In this document: positions 1 to 8,466 of the stretch, piece after piece
Layout of the letters: each line of letters begins with the position of its first letter
Position numbering within the stretch: position 1 is the first letter of the stretch
NCBI GenBank assembly: GCA_905198745.1
Contig: CAJKDU010000026.1
Coordinates: forward strand, 1-31,097
Direction: 5' to 3'
Source of the DNA: an uncultured Prevotella sp.
GTDB lineage: Bacteria; Bacteroidota; Bacteroidia; Bacteroidales; Bacteroidaceae
DNA length: 31,097 nt
Notes under the pieces: generated by a model
What the model saw: the letters and a program-made list of their open reading frames with translations, nothing else
What the model was told of the DNA's origin: nothing
The model's database searches: none
Position numbers and translations under genes: made by a program

Positions 1-213
1 TATGTGTCAAACTTTTTGCCCGATAAATTCTTTTTACCGATTGTTTTGCCTATTCCCCGGAAGGGAATTGACATTTTTGTTCTTACCTATACGCGAATGT
101 TCCGGCAGATTTACAATACGGAGAGAAAGGATGTATTTAGAGAACACCCGCAACCGGAAATGCAGGAAATGGCACGCCAACCTATCGCTAACGGCACACT
201 GATGCATCATTAA
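1..213 (+). CDS. Possible 3' end of an unidentified gene (partial)
   Basis: A reading frame open from the window edge ends at a TAA at 211-213 (71 codons). It contains a short hydrophobic stretch (about residues 8-20, 'FFLPIVLPIP') and a basic, polar tail. I do not recognise a family. The last 14 or so codons lie inside a 22-bp tandem repeat array, so the real gene may end earlier, or the frame may be open by chance. No other frame here looks better. Low confidence. Confidence 0.25.
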   Translation, partial: YVSNFLPDKFFLPIVLPIPRKGIDIFVLTYTRMFRQIYNTERKDVFREHPQPEMQEMARQPIANGTLMHH

Positions 214-258
214 TGGCACACTAAGACAGCGCTAACGGCAGAGTAACAAACTTTTTAC
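171..258. repeat. 22-bp tandem repeat array, four units
   Basis: Units begin at 171, 193, 215 and 237 with an exact 22-bp period. Each starts with GGCA (GGCACGCC, GGCACACT, GGCACACT, GGCAGAGT), and the first three end in GCTAAC or TTAAT. The fourth unit is degenerate in its second half. The same family is seen in the larger array at 11784-11946. The spacing equals about two turns of B-DNA. The array lies upstream of the promoter of the lipid A deacylase gene. Confidence 0.75.
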
Positions 259-335
259 AACAGCGGTATGGCTTGCAAGCGACTCTCTTCATCCGATTCA
301 ACAACTTGGATAACTTTCTTAAAAATCGGTATACA

Positions 336-367
336 TTTGCACAATTACCACATTTTTCATACTTTTG
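336..367 (+). promoter_or_regulatory. Bacteroidetes-type promoter for the lipid A deacylase gene
   Basis: TTTG at 336-339 and TACTTTTG at 360-367 are separated by 20 bp, a full match to the TTTG-N19/20-TAnnTTTG pattern. Transcription would start near 375, leaving a leader of about 110 nt before the chosen start at 486. Confidence 0.7.
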
Positions 368-485
368 CCAACAAATAAGCTGTGTTCGAACTATGGATTA
401 CAACAATGGGGCATTTTCCTCCTTCTGCATTGGCAACCTTTCACGAAGGCTTGGGCTACCCCTTCAAAGAAAAACAACCTATGCC

Positions 486-1694
486 ATGAAATTGCGCAGC
501 CTCACATACAGCCTCATCCTGTTGCTCTGCCATGCCACAGGCGCATGGGCACAACAGGAAACGGACTCGCTGACGCATAGTGCCGAAGGCAAGCTCCGCC
601 AGGCATGGGTGCACCGCATTGAAGCCGAATTCATGCAGGGCACCATTCTGCACACCAACTCCTATCTGCAAGGACAGAACTTCGAACTGCGAACCATGAA
701 CCATGCCGCCAGCGCCAAACTGAAGTATGCCTTCATGCCACCGCCCGAGAGCGAAATGGCACATATATATAAAGGTGTGTACCAAGGCATTGGCGTGGCA
801 CGCCACGACTTCAACCCGCAACTGGGCAACCCCTTCTCGGCATTCATCTTCCAAGGGGCACAGATAGCCCGGCTCTCACGACAACTGACTTTTAACTACG
901 AGTGGAACCTCGGACTCACCTTCGGATGGCACCCCTACGACCGCGAGACCAATCCCGACAACCTGGTCATAGGCTCGCACGTGACGGCTTACATCAACCT
1001 CGATGCCTATCTGGCATGGCGACTTTCACGGCAAGTGGACGTGAACATCGGGTGGTCGGTGTCGCACTTTTCCAACGGCAACACCAAGTTTCCCAACTAC
1101 GGTCTCAACACCACTGGGCCACGGCTCTCCGTGGCATACTATCCCAACCGACAGGCGCTCACGCCCACCACATACAGCCACCCTGCCTTCCAGCGCCACG
1201 TGAGCTACGACCTCACCCTCTTCGGTTCGTGGCGACGACGCGGCTACTACACGGAAGAGAATGTGCCACTGGTCATCCCGGGCAGTTTTGCCGTGTTCGG
1301 CTTCAACTTCAACCCGATGTACAACCTCAACCACTGGTTCAACCTCGGTGTCTCGCTCGACGGTGTCTACGACCGCAGCGCCAACATTGAGGTGGACGAC
1401 ATCTATGATGTGCAGCAAATCAGCCGCCCCTCCACAGGCAAGCAGATGGCACTCGGACTCTCGGGCAGGGCCGAGTTCGTCATGCCCTACTTCACCATCA
1501 ACATCGGCATCGGGCAGAACTTTGTCAACAACAAGGGCGATTTCAAGGGTGTCTACGAGACAGTCAACCTCAAGCTCGGCATCACCCGCGCCCTCTTTGC
1601 CAACATCGGCTACTGTCTGAACGACTTCAAGCATCCCAACTACCTGATGCTTGGACTCGGTCTGCGCTTCAACCACCGACGCGCCACACGCTAA
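486..1694 (+). CDS. PagL-like lipid A deacylase / acyloxyacyl hydrolase family outer-membrane protein
   Basis: Predicted outer-membrane beta-barrel esterase of the lipid A 3-O-deacylase (PagL, PF09411) type, which removes an acyl chain from LPS lipid A. The start at 486 is chosen because it gives a clean signal peptide (residues 1-23, ending AWAQ) and lies downstream of the promoter; in-frame ATGs at 273 and 393 do not give one. The mature protein is rich in alternating aromatic and polar strands. Residues 194-208 read HFSNGNTKFPNYGLN, which aligns with the PagL active-site stretch containing catalytic His and Ser (here H194 and S196). The position of the third PagL catalytic residue (Glu) appears to be Asn208. 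At 402 residues it is much longer than proteobacterial PagL, as usual for Bacteroidetes members. It has its own promoter and is monocistronic. The fold assignment is fairly secure; activity on lipid A is inferred. Confidence 0.75.
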   Translation: MKLRSLTYSLILLLCHATGAWAQQETDSLTHSAEGKLRQAWVHRIEAEFMQGTILHTNSYLQGQNFELRTMNHAASAKLKYAFMPPPESEMAHIYKGVYQGIGVARHDFNPQLGNPFSAFIFQGAQIARLSRQLTFNYEWNLGLTFGWHPYDRETNPDNLVIGSHVTAYINLDAYLAWRLSRQVDVNIGWSVSHFSNGNTKFPNYGLNTTGPRLSVAYYPNRQALTPTTYSHPAFQRHVSYDLTLFGSWRRRGYYTEENVPLVIPGSFAVFGFNFNPMYNLNHWFNLGVSLDGVYDRSANIEVDDIYDVQQISRPSTGKQMALGLSGRAEFVMPYFTINIGIGQNFVNNKGDFKGVYETVNLKLGITRALFANIGYCLNDFKHPNYLMLGLGLRFNHRRATR

Positions 1695-1779
1695 GAGCAA
1701 ACAAATGTTAACGGCAGAACGGGGAAATAGAGGAATGAGGAAATTCGTCTATTAACTTTCGCCGAACTTATATTATATT

Positions 1780-1809
1780 TTTGCAGGAAAAGCGAAAACC
1801 GTAACTTTG
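1780..1809 (+). promoter_or_regulatory. Promoter of the efflux operon
   Basis: TAACTTTG at 1802-1809 is a good -7 element, with TTTG at 1780-1783 18 bp upstream. That TTTG is itself the end of a second -7-like element, TATTTTTG (1776-1783), so two overlapping start sites are possible. The coding start at 1833 is about 17 nt from the downstream start site. Confidence 0.55.
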
Positions 1810-1832
1810 CAACCGAAATCAACAAGACGGAC

Positions 1833-3182
1833 ATGAAGAAATCTGTAATCATAGGAGCCGCACTGATGCTCACCCTCTCGGGAAACCTCTTTGCCCAAAG
1901 CGCCAAGCAATGGACACTGAAGGACTGTGTAGACTATGCACTGCAAAACAACATACAGCTGCAGAAGTCTATCATCACCAAAAAGAGCGCACAGGAAGAC
2001 GTGCTCCAGTCGAAATCGGCACTGCTCCCATCACTCAACTTCTCGACCAGCCAGAACGTGACCTACCGCCCCTGGCCAGAGTCAGGCTCGAGCACCGTTT
2101 CCAACGGATATGTACACTCCAGCGTGGACAAGGTGTACTATAACGGAAGCTACACTGTAGGTGCCAACTGGACCGTATGGGACGGCAACCAGAAGCGCAA
2201 CCAGATGAAACTGAACCAGGTGACTGCCCGGCAGGCTGAGCTCGACTCGGCATACACCGCCAACTCCATACAAGAGCAGATAGCACAGATTTACGTGCAG
2301 ATACTCTACACCGACGAGGCCATCAAGGTGAACAAGCAGAGCCTGGAAACAAGCCGGAAAAACGAGGAACGGGGCAAGGAAATGCTCAAGGTGGGCAAGA
2401 TGTCGAAAGCCGACCTGGCACAGCTCACCGCACAGGTGGCCAAGGACCAATACAACATCGTGGAGGCAGAAAGCAACTTGCGCCGCTATAAGCTGCAACT
2501 GAAACAGCTACTCGAAATCACCGACGACCAGACCTTCGACGTGGCCATACCCGCCACCACCGACCAACAGGCACTGGCAGAGATACCGGCACTCAACAGC
2601 GTGTATGAGGCAGCACTCACCTACCGCCCCGAAATAGAGAGCAGCAAGCTCGGCATAGAATCGAGCGACCTCAATATGGCCATCGCCAAGGCCGGACGCA
2701 TGCCACAGGTGAACCTGCAGGCCAGTGCCGGCACCAACACCACCACCATGAGTAAGGACGGATGGGGCAGCCAGCTGAAGACCAACTTCGACCTCGGTGC
2801 AGGCGTGAGCATCACCGTGCCACTCTTCGACCAGCGCAAGACCAAGACGGCCGTGCGCAAGGCACAACTGCAGCGCGAGAGCAGCCTGCTCGAACTCAAG
2901 GAAAAGCAAAAGCAGCTCTACACCACCATTGAAGGCTACTGGATTGACGCCGTAACGAACCAAAACAAGTTCCGCTCTGCCCAAACCAACGTGGAAAGCC
3001 AACAGGCCAGCTACGACCTGCTCAGCGAGCAGTTCCGCCTCGGACTGAAGAACATCGTGGAACTGATGACCGGCAAGACTAACCTGCTCAACGCACAACA
3101 AGACGAACTACAGAGCAAATATATGGCTATTCTCAATCAGCAAATGCTGAAGTTCTACGAGGGTGAAGGATTGTCTATGTAA
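1833..3182 (+). CDS. TolC-family outer-membrane efflux channel
   Basis: Outer-membrane factor of a tripartite exporter: a trimeric beta-barrel with a periplasmic alpha-helical tunnel that docks on the adaptor encoded next. Residues 1-22 form a signal peptide (MKKSVIIGAALML...LFAQ). The rest has the two long heptad-rich OEP halves typical of the family: an N-terminal 'LKDCVDYALQNN' start, QAELDSAYT-type helices, and a second repeat opening with 'ALTYRPEIESSKLGIE'. The length of 449 aa is normal. It is the first gene of an operon with MacA-, ATPase- and permease-type genes spaced 36, 6 and 12 bp apart. The substrate cannot be read from sequence; MacAB-type systems export macrolides, lipopeptides, haem precursors or envelope components. 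Confidence 0.92.
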   Translation: MKKSVIIGAALMLTLSGNLFAQSAKQWTLKDCVDYALQNNIQLQKSIITKKSAQEDVLQSKSALLPSLNFSTSQNVTYRPWPESGSSTVSNGYVHSSVDKVYYNGSYTVGANWTVWDGNQKRNQMKLNQVTARQAELDSAYTANSIQEQIAQIYVQILYTDEAIKVNKQSLETSRKNEERGKEMLKVGKMSKADLAQLTAQVAKDQYNIVEAESNLRRYKLQLKQLLEITDDQTFDVAIPATTDQQALAEIPALNSVYEAALTYRPEIESSKLGIESSDLNMAIAKAGRMPQVNLQASAGTNTTTMSKDGWGSQLKTNFDLGAGVSITVPLFDQRKTKTAVRKAQLQRESSLLELKEKQKQLYTTIEGYWIDAVTNQNKFRSAQTNVESQQASYDLLSEQFRLGLKNIVELMTGKTNLLNAQQDELQSKYMAILNQQMLKFYEGEGLSM

Positions 3183-3218
3183 GGATAACATTTTAACTGA
3201 CACAAAGAAAACAACAAT

Positions 3219-4406
3219 ATGAAGAAGATCAGCAAAGTATGGATTGCCGTAGTGGTGATAGTCATCGTGGCTATTGCCTTCTGGCTCCTCTCGGGCAAGA
3301 AAGACAAGGCAACCCTCCAGTTCGACACAGCCAAGGTAGAAACTGGCACCATCACCAAGAGCATCACCGCCACAGGCACCATCGAGCCGGTGACATCGGT
3401 AACGGTCGGTACTCAGGTGTCGGGTATCGTGAGCAAGCTCTATGTAGACTACAACAGCGTGGTCAAGAAAGGACAGGTTATCGCCGAACTCGACAAGACC
3501 AACCTCATCAGCGAACTGAACACAGCCAAGGCCAACCTGGCAAGTGCAGAGAGCACCATGAGGTATGAGCAAGCCAACTTCAACCGCTACAAGACCCTCT
3601 ACAAGAAGGGACTCGTGAGCGCCGACGACTACGACAACGCACTGCTCAACTACAACAAGGCCAAAGAGAGCGTGGCTTCATCCAGGGAAATGGTGGCCAA
3701 GGCACAGACCAACCTCGGCTATGCCACCATCACCTCGCCCATTGACGGCGTGGTACTCTCGAAGTCGGTGGAGGAAGGACAGACCGTGGCTGCCAGCTTC
3801 AACACGCCTGAACTCTTCACCATAGCCAATGACCTGACCAACATGCAGGTTGTGGCAGACGTTGACGAGGCCGACATAGGCGACGTGAAAGCCGGCGAGC
3901 GCGTAACCTTTACCGTGGACACCTATCCGGACGACACGTTCCAAGGCACCGTGACACAGGTGCGCCAGGAAGCCACGACTACCAACAACGTGGTGACCTA
4001 CGAAGTAGTGATCAGCGCTCCCAATGCTGACCTCAAGTTAAAGCCAGGACTCACCGCCAACGTGACCATCTTCACACTCGAGAAGACAGGCGTGACCAAC
4101 GTGCTGAGCAAGGCCCTGCGCTTCACTCCTACCAAGGAGACCGTGAACGGAGCCAAGATTATAGACTGCAAGGGCAAGAACAAGGTGTGGACCAAGGAGG
4201 GCAACGTGTTCCGTGCACATGCCGTGACACTGGGCATCACCGACGGCACACGCACTGAGATACTGAGCGGCGTGAGCAAGGGCACCGTAGTGGTGACCAA
4301 CGTGAAGGCACAGGCTGCCAACCCTGAAGACGACGACGCCACTGCCGACAGCGGAGAGAAAAGTCCCTTCGCACCGGGCCCTCCAGGAAAGAACAAGAAA
4401 AAGTAA
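3219..4406 (+). CDS. MacA-type periplasmic adaptor (membrane fusion protein)
   Basis: Adaptor linking the inner-membrane ABC transporter to the TolC-like channel. There is one N-terminal transmembrane anchor (about residues 8-25). A barrel-sandwich/lipoyl half-motif follows (GTQVSGIVSKLYVDYNSVV, then KKGQVIAELD). An alpha-helical hairpin covers about residues 105-170. The second lipoyl half is TITSPIDGVVLSKSVEEG, and beta-barrel and membrane-proximal domains complete the protein. The C-terminus ends in a Pro/Lys-rich tail (PFAPGPPGKNKKK), an unusual but probably unstructured extension. The 395-aa length fits MacA/HlyD_D23 proteins. It ends 6 bp before the ATPase gene, indicating one transcript. 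Confidence 0.92.
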   Translation: MKKISKVWIAVVVIVIVAIAFWLLSGKKDKATLQFDTAKVETGTITKSITATGTIEPVTSVTVGTQVSGIVSKLYVDYNSVVKKGQVIAELDKTNLISELNTAKANLASAESTMRYEQANFNRYKTLYKKGLVSADDYDNALLNYNKAKESVASSREMVAKAQTNLGYATITSPIDGVVLSKSVEEGQTVAASFNTPELFTIANDLTNMQVVADVDEADIGDVKAGERVTFTVDTYPDDTFQGTVTQVRQEATTTNNVVTYEVVISAPNADLKLKPGLTANVTIFTLEKTGVTNVLSKALRFTPTKETVNGAKIIDCKGKNKVWTKEGNVFRAHAVTLGITDGTRTEILSGVSKGTVVVTNVKAQAANPEDDDATADSGEKSPFAPGPPGKNKKK

Positions 4407-4412
4407 ACTATT

Positions 4413-5168
4413 ATGCCAAACGATAAGAAGGTAGTCATAGAACTCGACAACGTGAAACGCGAGTTCACCGTGGGCGACGAAATCGTGCATGCCCTGCGAG
4501 GTGTATCGTTCAAAATCTACGAGGGCGAGTTCGTGACCATCATGGGTAAATCGGGGTCGGGCAAGTCTACACTGCTCAACCAGTTGGGATGTCTCGACAC
4601 GCCGTCCAGCGGAGAGTACTATCTCGACGGGGTATCGGTGAGAAAGATGAGCAAGTCGCAGCGCGCCATACTGCGCAACCGCAAGATAGGCTTCATCTTC
4701 CAGAACTATAACCTGCTGCCGAAGACCACCAGCGTGGAAAACGTGGAACTGCCGCTGATGTACAACTCAGAAGTGACCGCCAAGGAACGGCACGAACGCG
4801 CCGTGGAAGCCCTGAAGGCTGTGGGACTGGGCAACCGCCTCTACCACAAGAGCAACCAGATGTCGGGTGGACAGATGCAGCGCGTGGCAATAGCCCGAGC
4901 ACTGGTGAACAATCCCGCCGTCATACTTGCCGACGAGGCAACGGGTAACCTCGACACACGCACATCGTTCGAGATACTTGTACTCTTCCAGAAATTGTAT
5001 GCACAAGGCCGCACCATCATCTTCGTGACCCACAACCCCGACATTGCCAACTACTCGAGCCGCAACATCATGCTGCGCGACGGCAAGGTAATCAGCGACG
5101 AATACAACAAGAACATACTGTCGGCAGCCGAGGGACTGGCAGCCCTGCCACCCAATACCGACGAATAA
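4413..5168 (+). CDS. ABC transporter ATP-binding protein, MacB/LolD type
   Basis: Cytoplasmic nucleotide-binding subunit that powers the efflux complex. Walker A is GKSGSGKST (residues 45-53), the Q-loop lies in 'GFIFQNYNLLP', the signature is SGGQ (151-154) followed by MQRVAIARAL, Walker B is VILADE with catalytic Glu175, and the H-loop is in 'IIFVTHNPDIA'. In E. coli MacB this domain is fused to the permease; here it is a separate 251-aa protein, the common Bacteroidetes arrangement. It lies 6 bp after the adaptor gene and 12 bp before the permease gene. Confidence 0.93.
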   Translation: MPNDKKVVIELDNVKREFTVGDEIVHALRGVSFKIYEGEFVTIMGKSGSGKSTLLNQLGCLDTPSSGEYYLDGVSVRKMSKSQRAILRNRKIGFIFQNYNLLPKTTSVENVELPLMYNSEVTAKERHERAVEALKAVGLGNRLYHKSNQMSGGQMQRVAIARALVNNPAVILADEATGNLDTRTSFEILVLFQKLYAQGRTIIFVTHNPDIANYSSRNIMLRDGKVISDEYNKNILSAAEGLAALPPNTDE

Positions 5169-5180
5169 CAAAGAAGCGAC

Positions 5181-6419
5181 ATGAACTATACGAATCTTTT
5201 CAAGATAGCCATCCGGGCAATAGGAGCCAACAAGCTTCGCTCCTTCCTCACCGCACTCGGCATCATCATCGGTGTCGCCTCGGTCATCACTATGCTCGCC
5301 ATCGGACAAGGCTCCAAGAAGAGCATACAGGCCAACATAGCCGAGATGGGATCAAACATGATCATGATTCATCCGGGTGCCGACATGCGAGGCGGTGTCA
5401 GACAGGATGCCTCGTCGATGGAAACGCTCAAGATGAACGACTATCAGTCACTGAAAGACGAGTGTAACTACATCTCCGCCATCAGTCCGGTGGTGAACAG
5501 CTCCGGACAGTTCATATACGGAAGCAACAACACACCATCGAGCATCTACGGCGTGAACCAGGACTATCTCGCCATCCGGCAGCTCTCTGTCGACGAAGGC
5601 GAGATGTTCACCGACGCTGATATCAAGGCAAGCGCCAAGGTGTGCGTGCTCGGACAGACCGTGGTGGACAACCTCTTCCCTGACGGCAGCGACCCAGTGG
5701 GCAAGGTGGTGAGATTCAATTCCATCCCCTTCCGCGTTATCGGCGTGCTGAAGAAGAAGGGCTACAACACCATGGGCATGGACCAGGACGACCTGGTGCT
5801 CGCCCCCTACACCTCTGTCATGAAGCGTATTCTGGCTCAGACCTATCTGGGTAGCATCGTGTGCTCCGCCCTCACCGAGGACCTCACCGACAATGCTACT
5901 ACCGAGATAACAACCATCCTGCGACGCAACCACAAGCTCAAGGAGGCCACCGAAGACACGGAAGGCGACTCTGACGACTTCAACATACGCTCACAGGAAG
6001 AGCTGGCGTCGATGATGAACTCCACCACCGACATGCTGACCATCCTGCTCGGTTGTGTGGCAGGCATCTCACTGATAGTGGGCGGCATCGGCATCATGAA
6101 CATCATGTACGTGAGTGTCACCGAACGTACCCGAGAGATTGGTCTCCGCATGAGTGTGGGCGCCCGCGGCGTAGACATTCTCAACCAGTTCCTCATCGAG
6201 GCCATCCTGCTGAGCATCACGGGCGGCATCATCGGAGTGCTGCTGGGTGTGGGAGCTTCATATGCCGTCAAGCTGATAGCCCACTGGCCCATCTACATAC
6301 AGCCATGGAGTGTAGTGCTGAGCTTTGCCGTGTGCTCATTCACCGGCGTGTTCTTCGGCTGGTACCCGGCCAAGAAGGCAGCACAACTCGACCCCATCGA
6401 GGCCATCCGCTACGAATAG
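5181..6419 (+). CDS. ABC transporter permease, MacB/FtsX type
   Basis: Inner-membrane permease partner of the preceding ATPase. The first transmembrane helix (about residues 17-40) sits in the family signature NKLRSFLTALGIIIGVASV. A large periplasmic MacB-core domain follows (about 41-280), then three C-terminal helices (about 284-310, 337-362, 375-396). The conserved segment TERTREIGLRMSVGA links helices 2 and 3. The protein ends with the typical 'LDPIEAIRYE'. These mechanotransmission-type permeases move substrates from the periplasm through the TolC channel rather than across the inner membrane. Last gene before the hairpin at 6537-6573. Confidence 0.93.
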   Translation: MNYTNLFKIAIRAIGANKLRSFLTALGIIIGVASVITMLAIGQGSKKSIQANIAEMGSNMIMIHPGADMRGGVRQDASSMETLKMNDYQSLKDECNYISAISPVVNSSGQFIYGSNNTPSSIYGVNQDYLAIRQLSVDEGEMFTDADIKASAKVCVLGQTVVDNLFPDGSDPVGKVVRFNSIPFRVIGVLKKKGYNTMGMDQDDLVLAPYTSVMKRILAQTYLGSIVCSALTEDLTDNATTEITTILRRNHKLKEATEDTEGDSDDFNIRSQEELASMMNSTTDMLTILLGCVAGISLIVGGIGIMNIMYVSVTERTREIGLRMSVGARGVDILNQFLIEAILLSITGGIIGVLLGVGASYAVKLIAHWPIYIQPWSVVLSFAVCSFTGVFFGWYPAKKAAQLDPIEAIRYE

Positions 6420-6469
6420 CAAGAACCATAAGAAAGACAACAAGATAAAATTAGAATTAATCCGAGAGA

Positions 6470-6510
6470 ATGTTACCGGCTACGTCAGCGGACTTAAGAC
6501 ACGGTAACAT
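6470..6510. repeat. 9-bp inverted repeat between permease and kinase genes
   Basis: ATGTTACCG (6470-6478) is matched by CGGTAACAT (6502-6510) with a 23-nt spacer. It could be an operator or an RNA stem; it lies just upstream of the terminator-like hairpin and of the sensor kinase gene. Confidence 0.4.
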
Positions 6511-6536
6511 GTAAATTGACGTTTATTGTGTATGAC

Positions 6537-6573
6537 AATATGGAGCCGACGTGATGTCGCCTCCATATTTTTG
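6537..6573 (+). terminator. Terminator-like hairpin after the efflux operon
   Basis: AATATGGAG-C-CGAC pairs with GTCG-C-CTCCATATT around a GTGAT loop (6537-6569) and runs into a T tract. It should end or attenuate the efflux transcript ahead of the two-component genes. I see no good TAnnTTTG promoter between it and 6597, so partial read-through may feed those genes. Confidence 0.75.
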
Positions 6574-6596
6574 ATTTATCTATCAAAAAAAGACAA

Positions 6597-7688
6597 ATGA
6601 TGAAAGCCAACAAGGAAACCATACAGCGCATTGCGCTCCACACCATGTTCTGCATGCTGATGCTCCTCACGCCTATCATGTTCGTAGGCAGTGACGACCA
6701 TCTGTCGCTGCAGAAATACTGTGCGCAGGTGGCCTCGCCACTTGCACTGCTGCTGGTGTTCTACATGAACTATCTCTTTCTCGCCCCCAAGTTTCTGCTG
6801 CACGGCAAGCGCGCCAAGTTCTTCCTCATCAACATTGTGGTGATTTGTGCTTTGGGCATGGGAGTTCACATGTGGATGGAAAGGCAGTTCAAGAAAGAGC
6901 AGCCCAAGACAGAACAGACAGAACGCCGCAGAGAGAGAAGGAAACGCAAGCACCGCCCCGGACCAAGTTTCATGTTCTTCTTCCTTAGAGACATCTTCAA
7001 CTTCTCGCTCGCCGCCACCACTGCCACCGCCATCATCCTGGCAGGCAAATGGACCGAGGCGGAAAAGGCAAGGCGCGAGGCGGAGGCCGCACGGACCGAA
7101 GCCGAGCTGAAGAACCTGCGCAGCCAGATAAACCCACACTTCCTGCTCAACACGCTGAACAACATCTATGCCCTCACCGCCTTCGACCAAGACAAGGCAC
7201 AGGACGCCATTATCGAGCTGAGTAAGCTGCTGCGCCACGTGCTCTACGACAACCAGGCGGCACAAGTGCCGCTGAAAGACGAAGTGCAGTTCATACACAG
7301 CTACGTGAAACTAATGAAGATGCGACTGCCCACCAGCGTGGAAGTGACCGAAAAGGTAGACATTCCCGAGAAACTGGAAACAAACATCGCACCACTCATC
7401 TTCATCTCGCTCATCGAGAACGCCTTCAAGCATGGCATCAGTCCGACGGAGAAGAGCTTCATCCACATAGACATCCATGCAGACCGGCAGGCCATCGTAT
7501 GCTGCATAGAAAACAGCAACCACCCCAAGACGCAAGCCGACAGAAGCGGACACGGCATAGGACTGATGCAGGTGGAAAGAAGACTGGAACTGTCTTATCC
7601 CGGAAGATACGAATGGGAGAAAGGAATAGACAATAACGTGTATAAATCTCAAATCACCATATATGACACTGACATGCGCAATCATTGA
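6597..7688 (+). CDS. LytS/YehU-family sensor histidine kinase
   Basis: Inner-membrane kinase of the LytTR-type two-component class (His_kinase PF06580). Four hydrophobic segments fill the N-terminal half (about residues 12-30, 42-64, 68-86, 122-147), with a very basic loop (RRRERRKRKHR) between the third and fourth. A coiled coil rich in Glu/Ala/Arg follows, then the phosphoacceptor motif QINPHFLLNTLNNIYAL with His181. The ATPase N-box is SLIENAFKHGIS, and the G-rich motif is GHGIGLMQVERRL. No separate sensor domain is seen, so signals are probably sensed in the membrane. The gene overlaps the response regulator by 26 bp. Its position behind the efflux operon suggests that it controls that pump, a common Bacteroidetes arrangement; this is inferred. 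ATG at 6600 is an equally possible start. Confidence 0.93.
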   Translation: MMKANKETIQRIALHTMFCMLMLLTPIMFVGSDDHLSLQKYCAQVASPLALLLVFYMNYLFLAPKFLLHGKRAKFFLINIVVICALGMGVHMWMERQFKKEQPKTEQTERRRERRKRKHRPGPSFMFFFLRDIFNFSLAATTATAIILAGKWTEAEKARREAEAARTEAELKNLRSQINPHFLLNTLNNIYALTAFDQDKAQDAIIELSKLLRHVLYDNQAAQVPLKDEVQFIHSYVKLMKMRLPTSVEVTEKVDIPEKLETNIAPLIFISLIENAFKHGISPTEKSFIHIDIHADRQAIVCCIENSNHPKTQADRSGHGIGLMQVERRLELSYPGRYEWEKGIDNNVYKSQITIYDTDMRNH

Positions 7689-8385
7689 CGACGAGCCTCT
7701 GGCAGCCGGACTGCTCGAGAGTTATGCCAAGAAGACGCCTTTCCTGGAACTGACCGGCACCTACGGCAGTGCTGTCCAGGCCATGAGCGACCTGCGTCAA
7801 CGCCCCGTTGACCTGTTGTTTCTCGACATTCAGATGCCGGAACTCAGCGGCATGGAGTTTGCCAAACTTCTGCCCAAACAGACCAAGATTATATTCACGA
7901 CGGCTTTCGGCCAGTATGCCATAGAGGGCTACAAGGTGCAGGCCATCGACTACCTGCTCAAGCCCATCTCTTACGAGGAGTTCCTGCGGGCAGCCAACAA
8001 GGCTCTCGACATGTGCCAGCCGGCAACAGCCCCTGCTGCCGCTACGCCGCAGGATGCGGAACGCTATATCTTCGTGAAAAGCGAATACAAGCTGATGAAG
8101 GTCAACTTCGACGACATTATCTTCATTGAGGGCGTGAAAGACTATGTGAAGATTTATCTCGACAACGGACAGAAGCCCATCATGTCGCTGATGAACATGA
8201 AGAAGGTTGAGGAGACACTGCCCAGTCCGGAGTTTCTGCGCACCCACCGCTCCTACATTGTACACACCGACAAGGTGACGGTAATAGACCGTGGCCGCAT
8301 CGTCTTCGGCGACAACTACATACCCGTGTCCGACAGTTATAAGGAAGACGTGCAGAAGTATCTCGACAAGCACTTGCTGGTATAG
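7663..8385 (+). CDS. LytTR-family response regulator
   Basis: DNA-binding partner of the preceding kinase. The receiver domain (about residues 4-118) has the acidic pair D9/D10, phosphoacceptor D55 in 'LFLDIQMPELSG', and the conserved Lys in 'DYLLKPISYEEF'. A short Ala/Pro linker leads to a LytTR domain (about 135-238; 'YIFVKSEYKLMKVNFDDI', 'EFLRTHRSYIVH'). The start at 7663 lies 26 bp inside the kinase gene, so translation of the two is probably coupled. LytTR proteins bind paired direct repeats; I could not identify a convincing pair near the efflux promoter by eye. Confidence 0.94.
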   Translation: MTLTCAIIDDEPLAAGLLESYAKKTPFLELTGTYGSAVQAMSDLRQRPVDLLFLDIQMPELSGMEFAKLLPKQTKIIFTTAFGQYAIEGYKVQAIDYLLKPISYEEFLRAANKALDMCQPATAPAAATPQDAERYIFVKSEYKLMKVNFDDIIFIEGVKDYVKIYLDNGQKPIMSLMNMKKVEETLPSPEFLRTHRSYIVHTDKVTVIDRGRIVFGDNYIPVSDSYKEDVQKYLDKHLLV

Positions 8386-8392
8386 CAACGAT

Positions 8393-8440
8393 AAAGCGCC
8401 GGAACCACGGCCCTACTCAAGGGTCCGGTTCCGGCGCTTT
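8393..8440. terminator. Bidirectional rho-independent terminator
   Basis: AAAGCGCCGGAACC (8393-8406) pairs perfectly with GGTTCCGGCGCTTT (8427-8440). The loop contains a smaller CCCT/AGGG stem. It sits between two convergent genes and carries A/T flanks on both sides, so it can serve both the response regulator and the gltD-like gene. Confidence 0.88.
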
Positions 8441-8466
8441 GCCTTTATGTTTTCTAAATCTTTCGC

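Noticed and set aside
273..485. Upstream extension of the lipid A deacylase frame
   Set aside because: It overlaps the promoter and adds 71 residues before a perfect signal peptide.
1690..1830. LytTR operator pair upstream of the efflux operon
   Set aside because: No two direct repeats with the right spacing could be picked out convincingly by eye.
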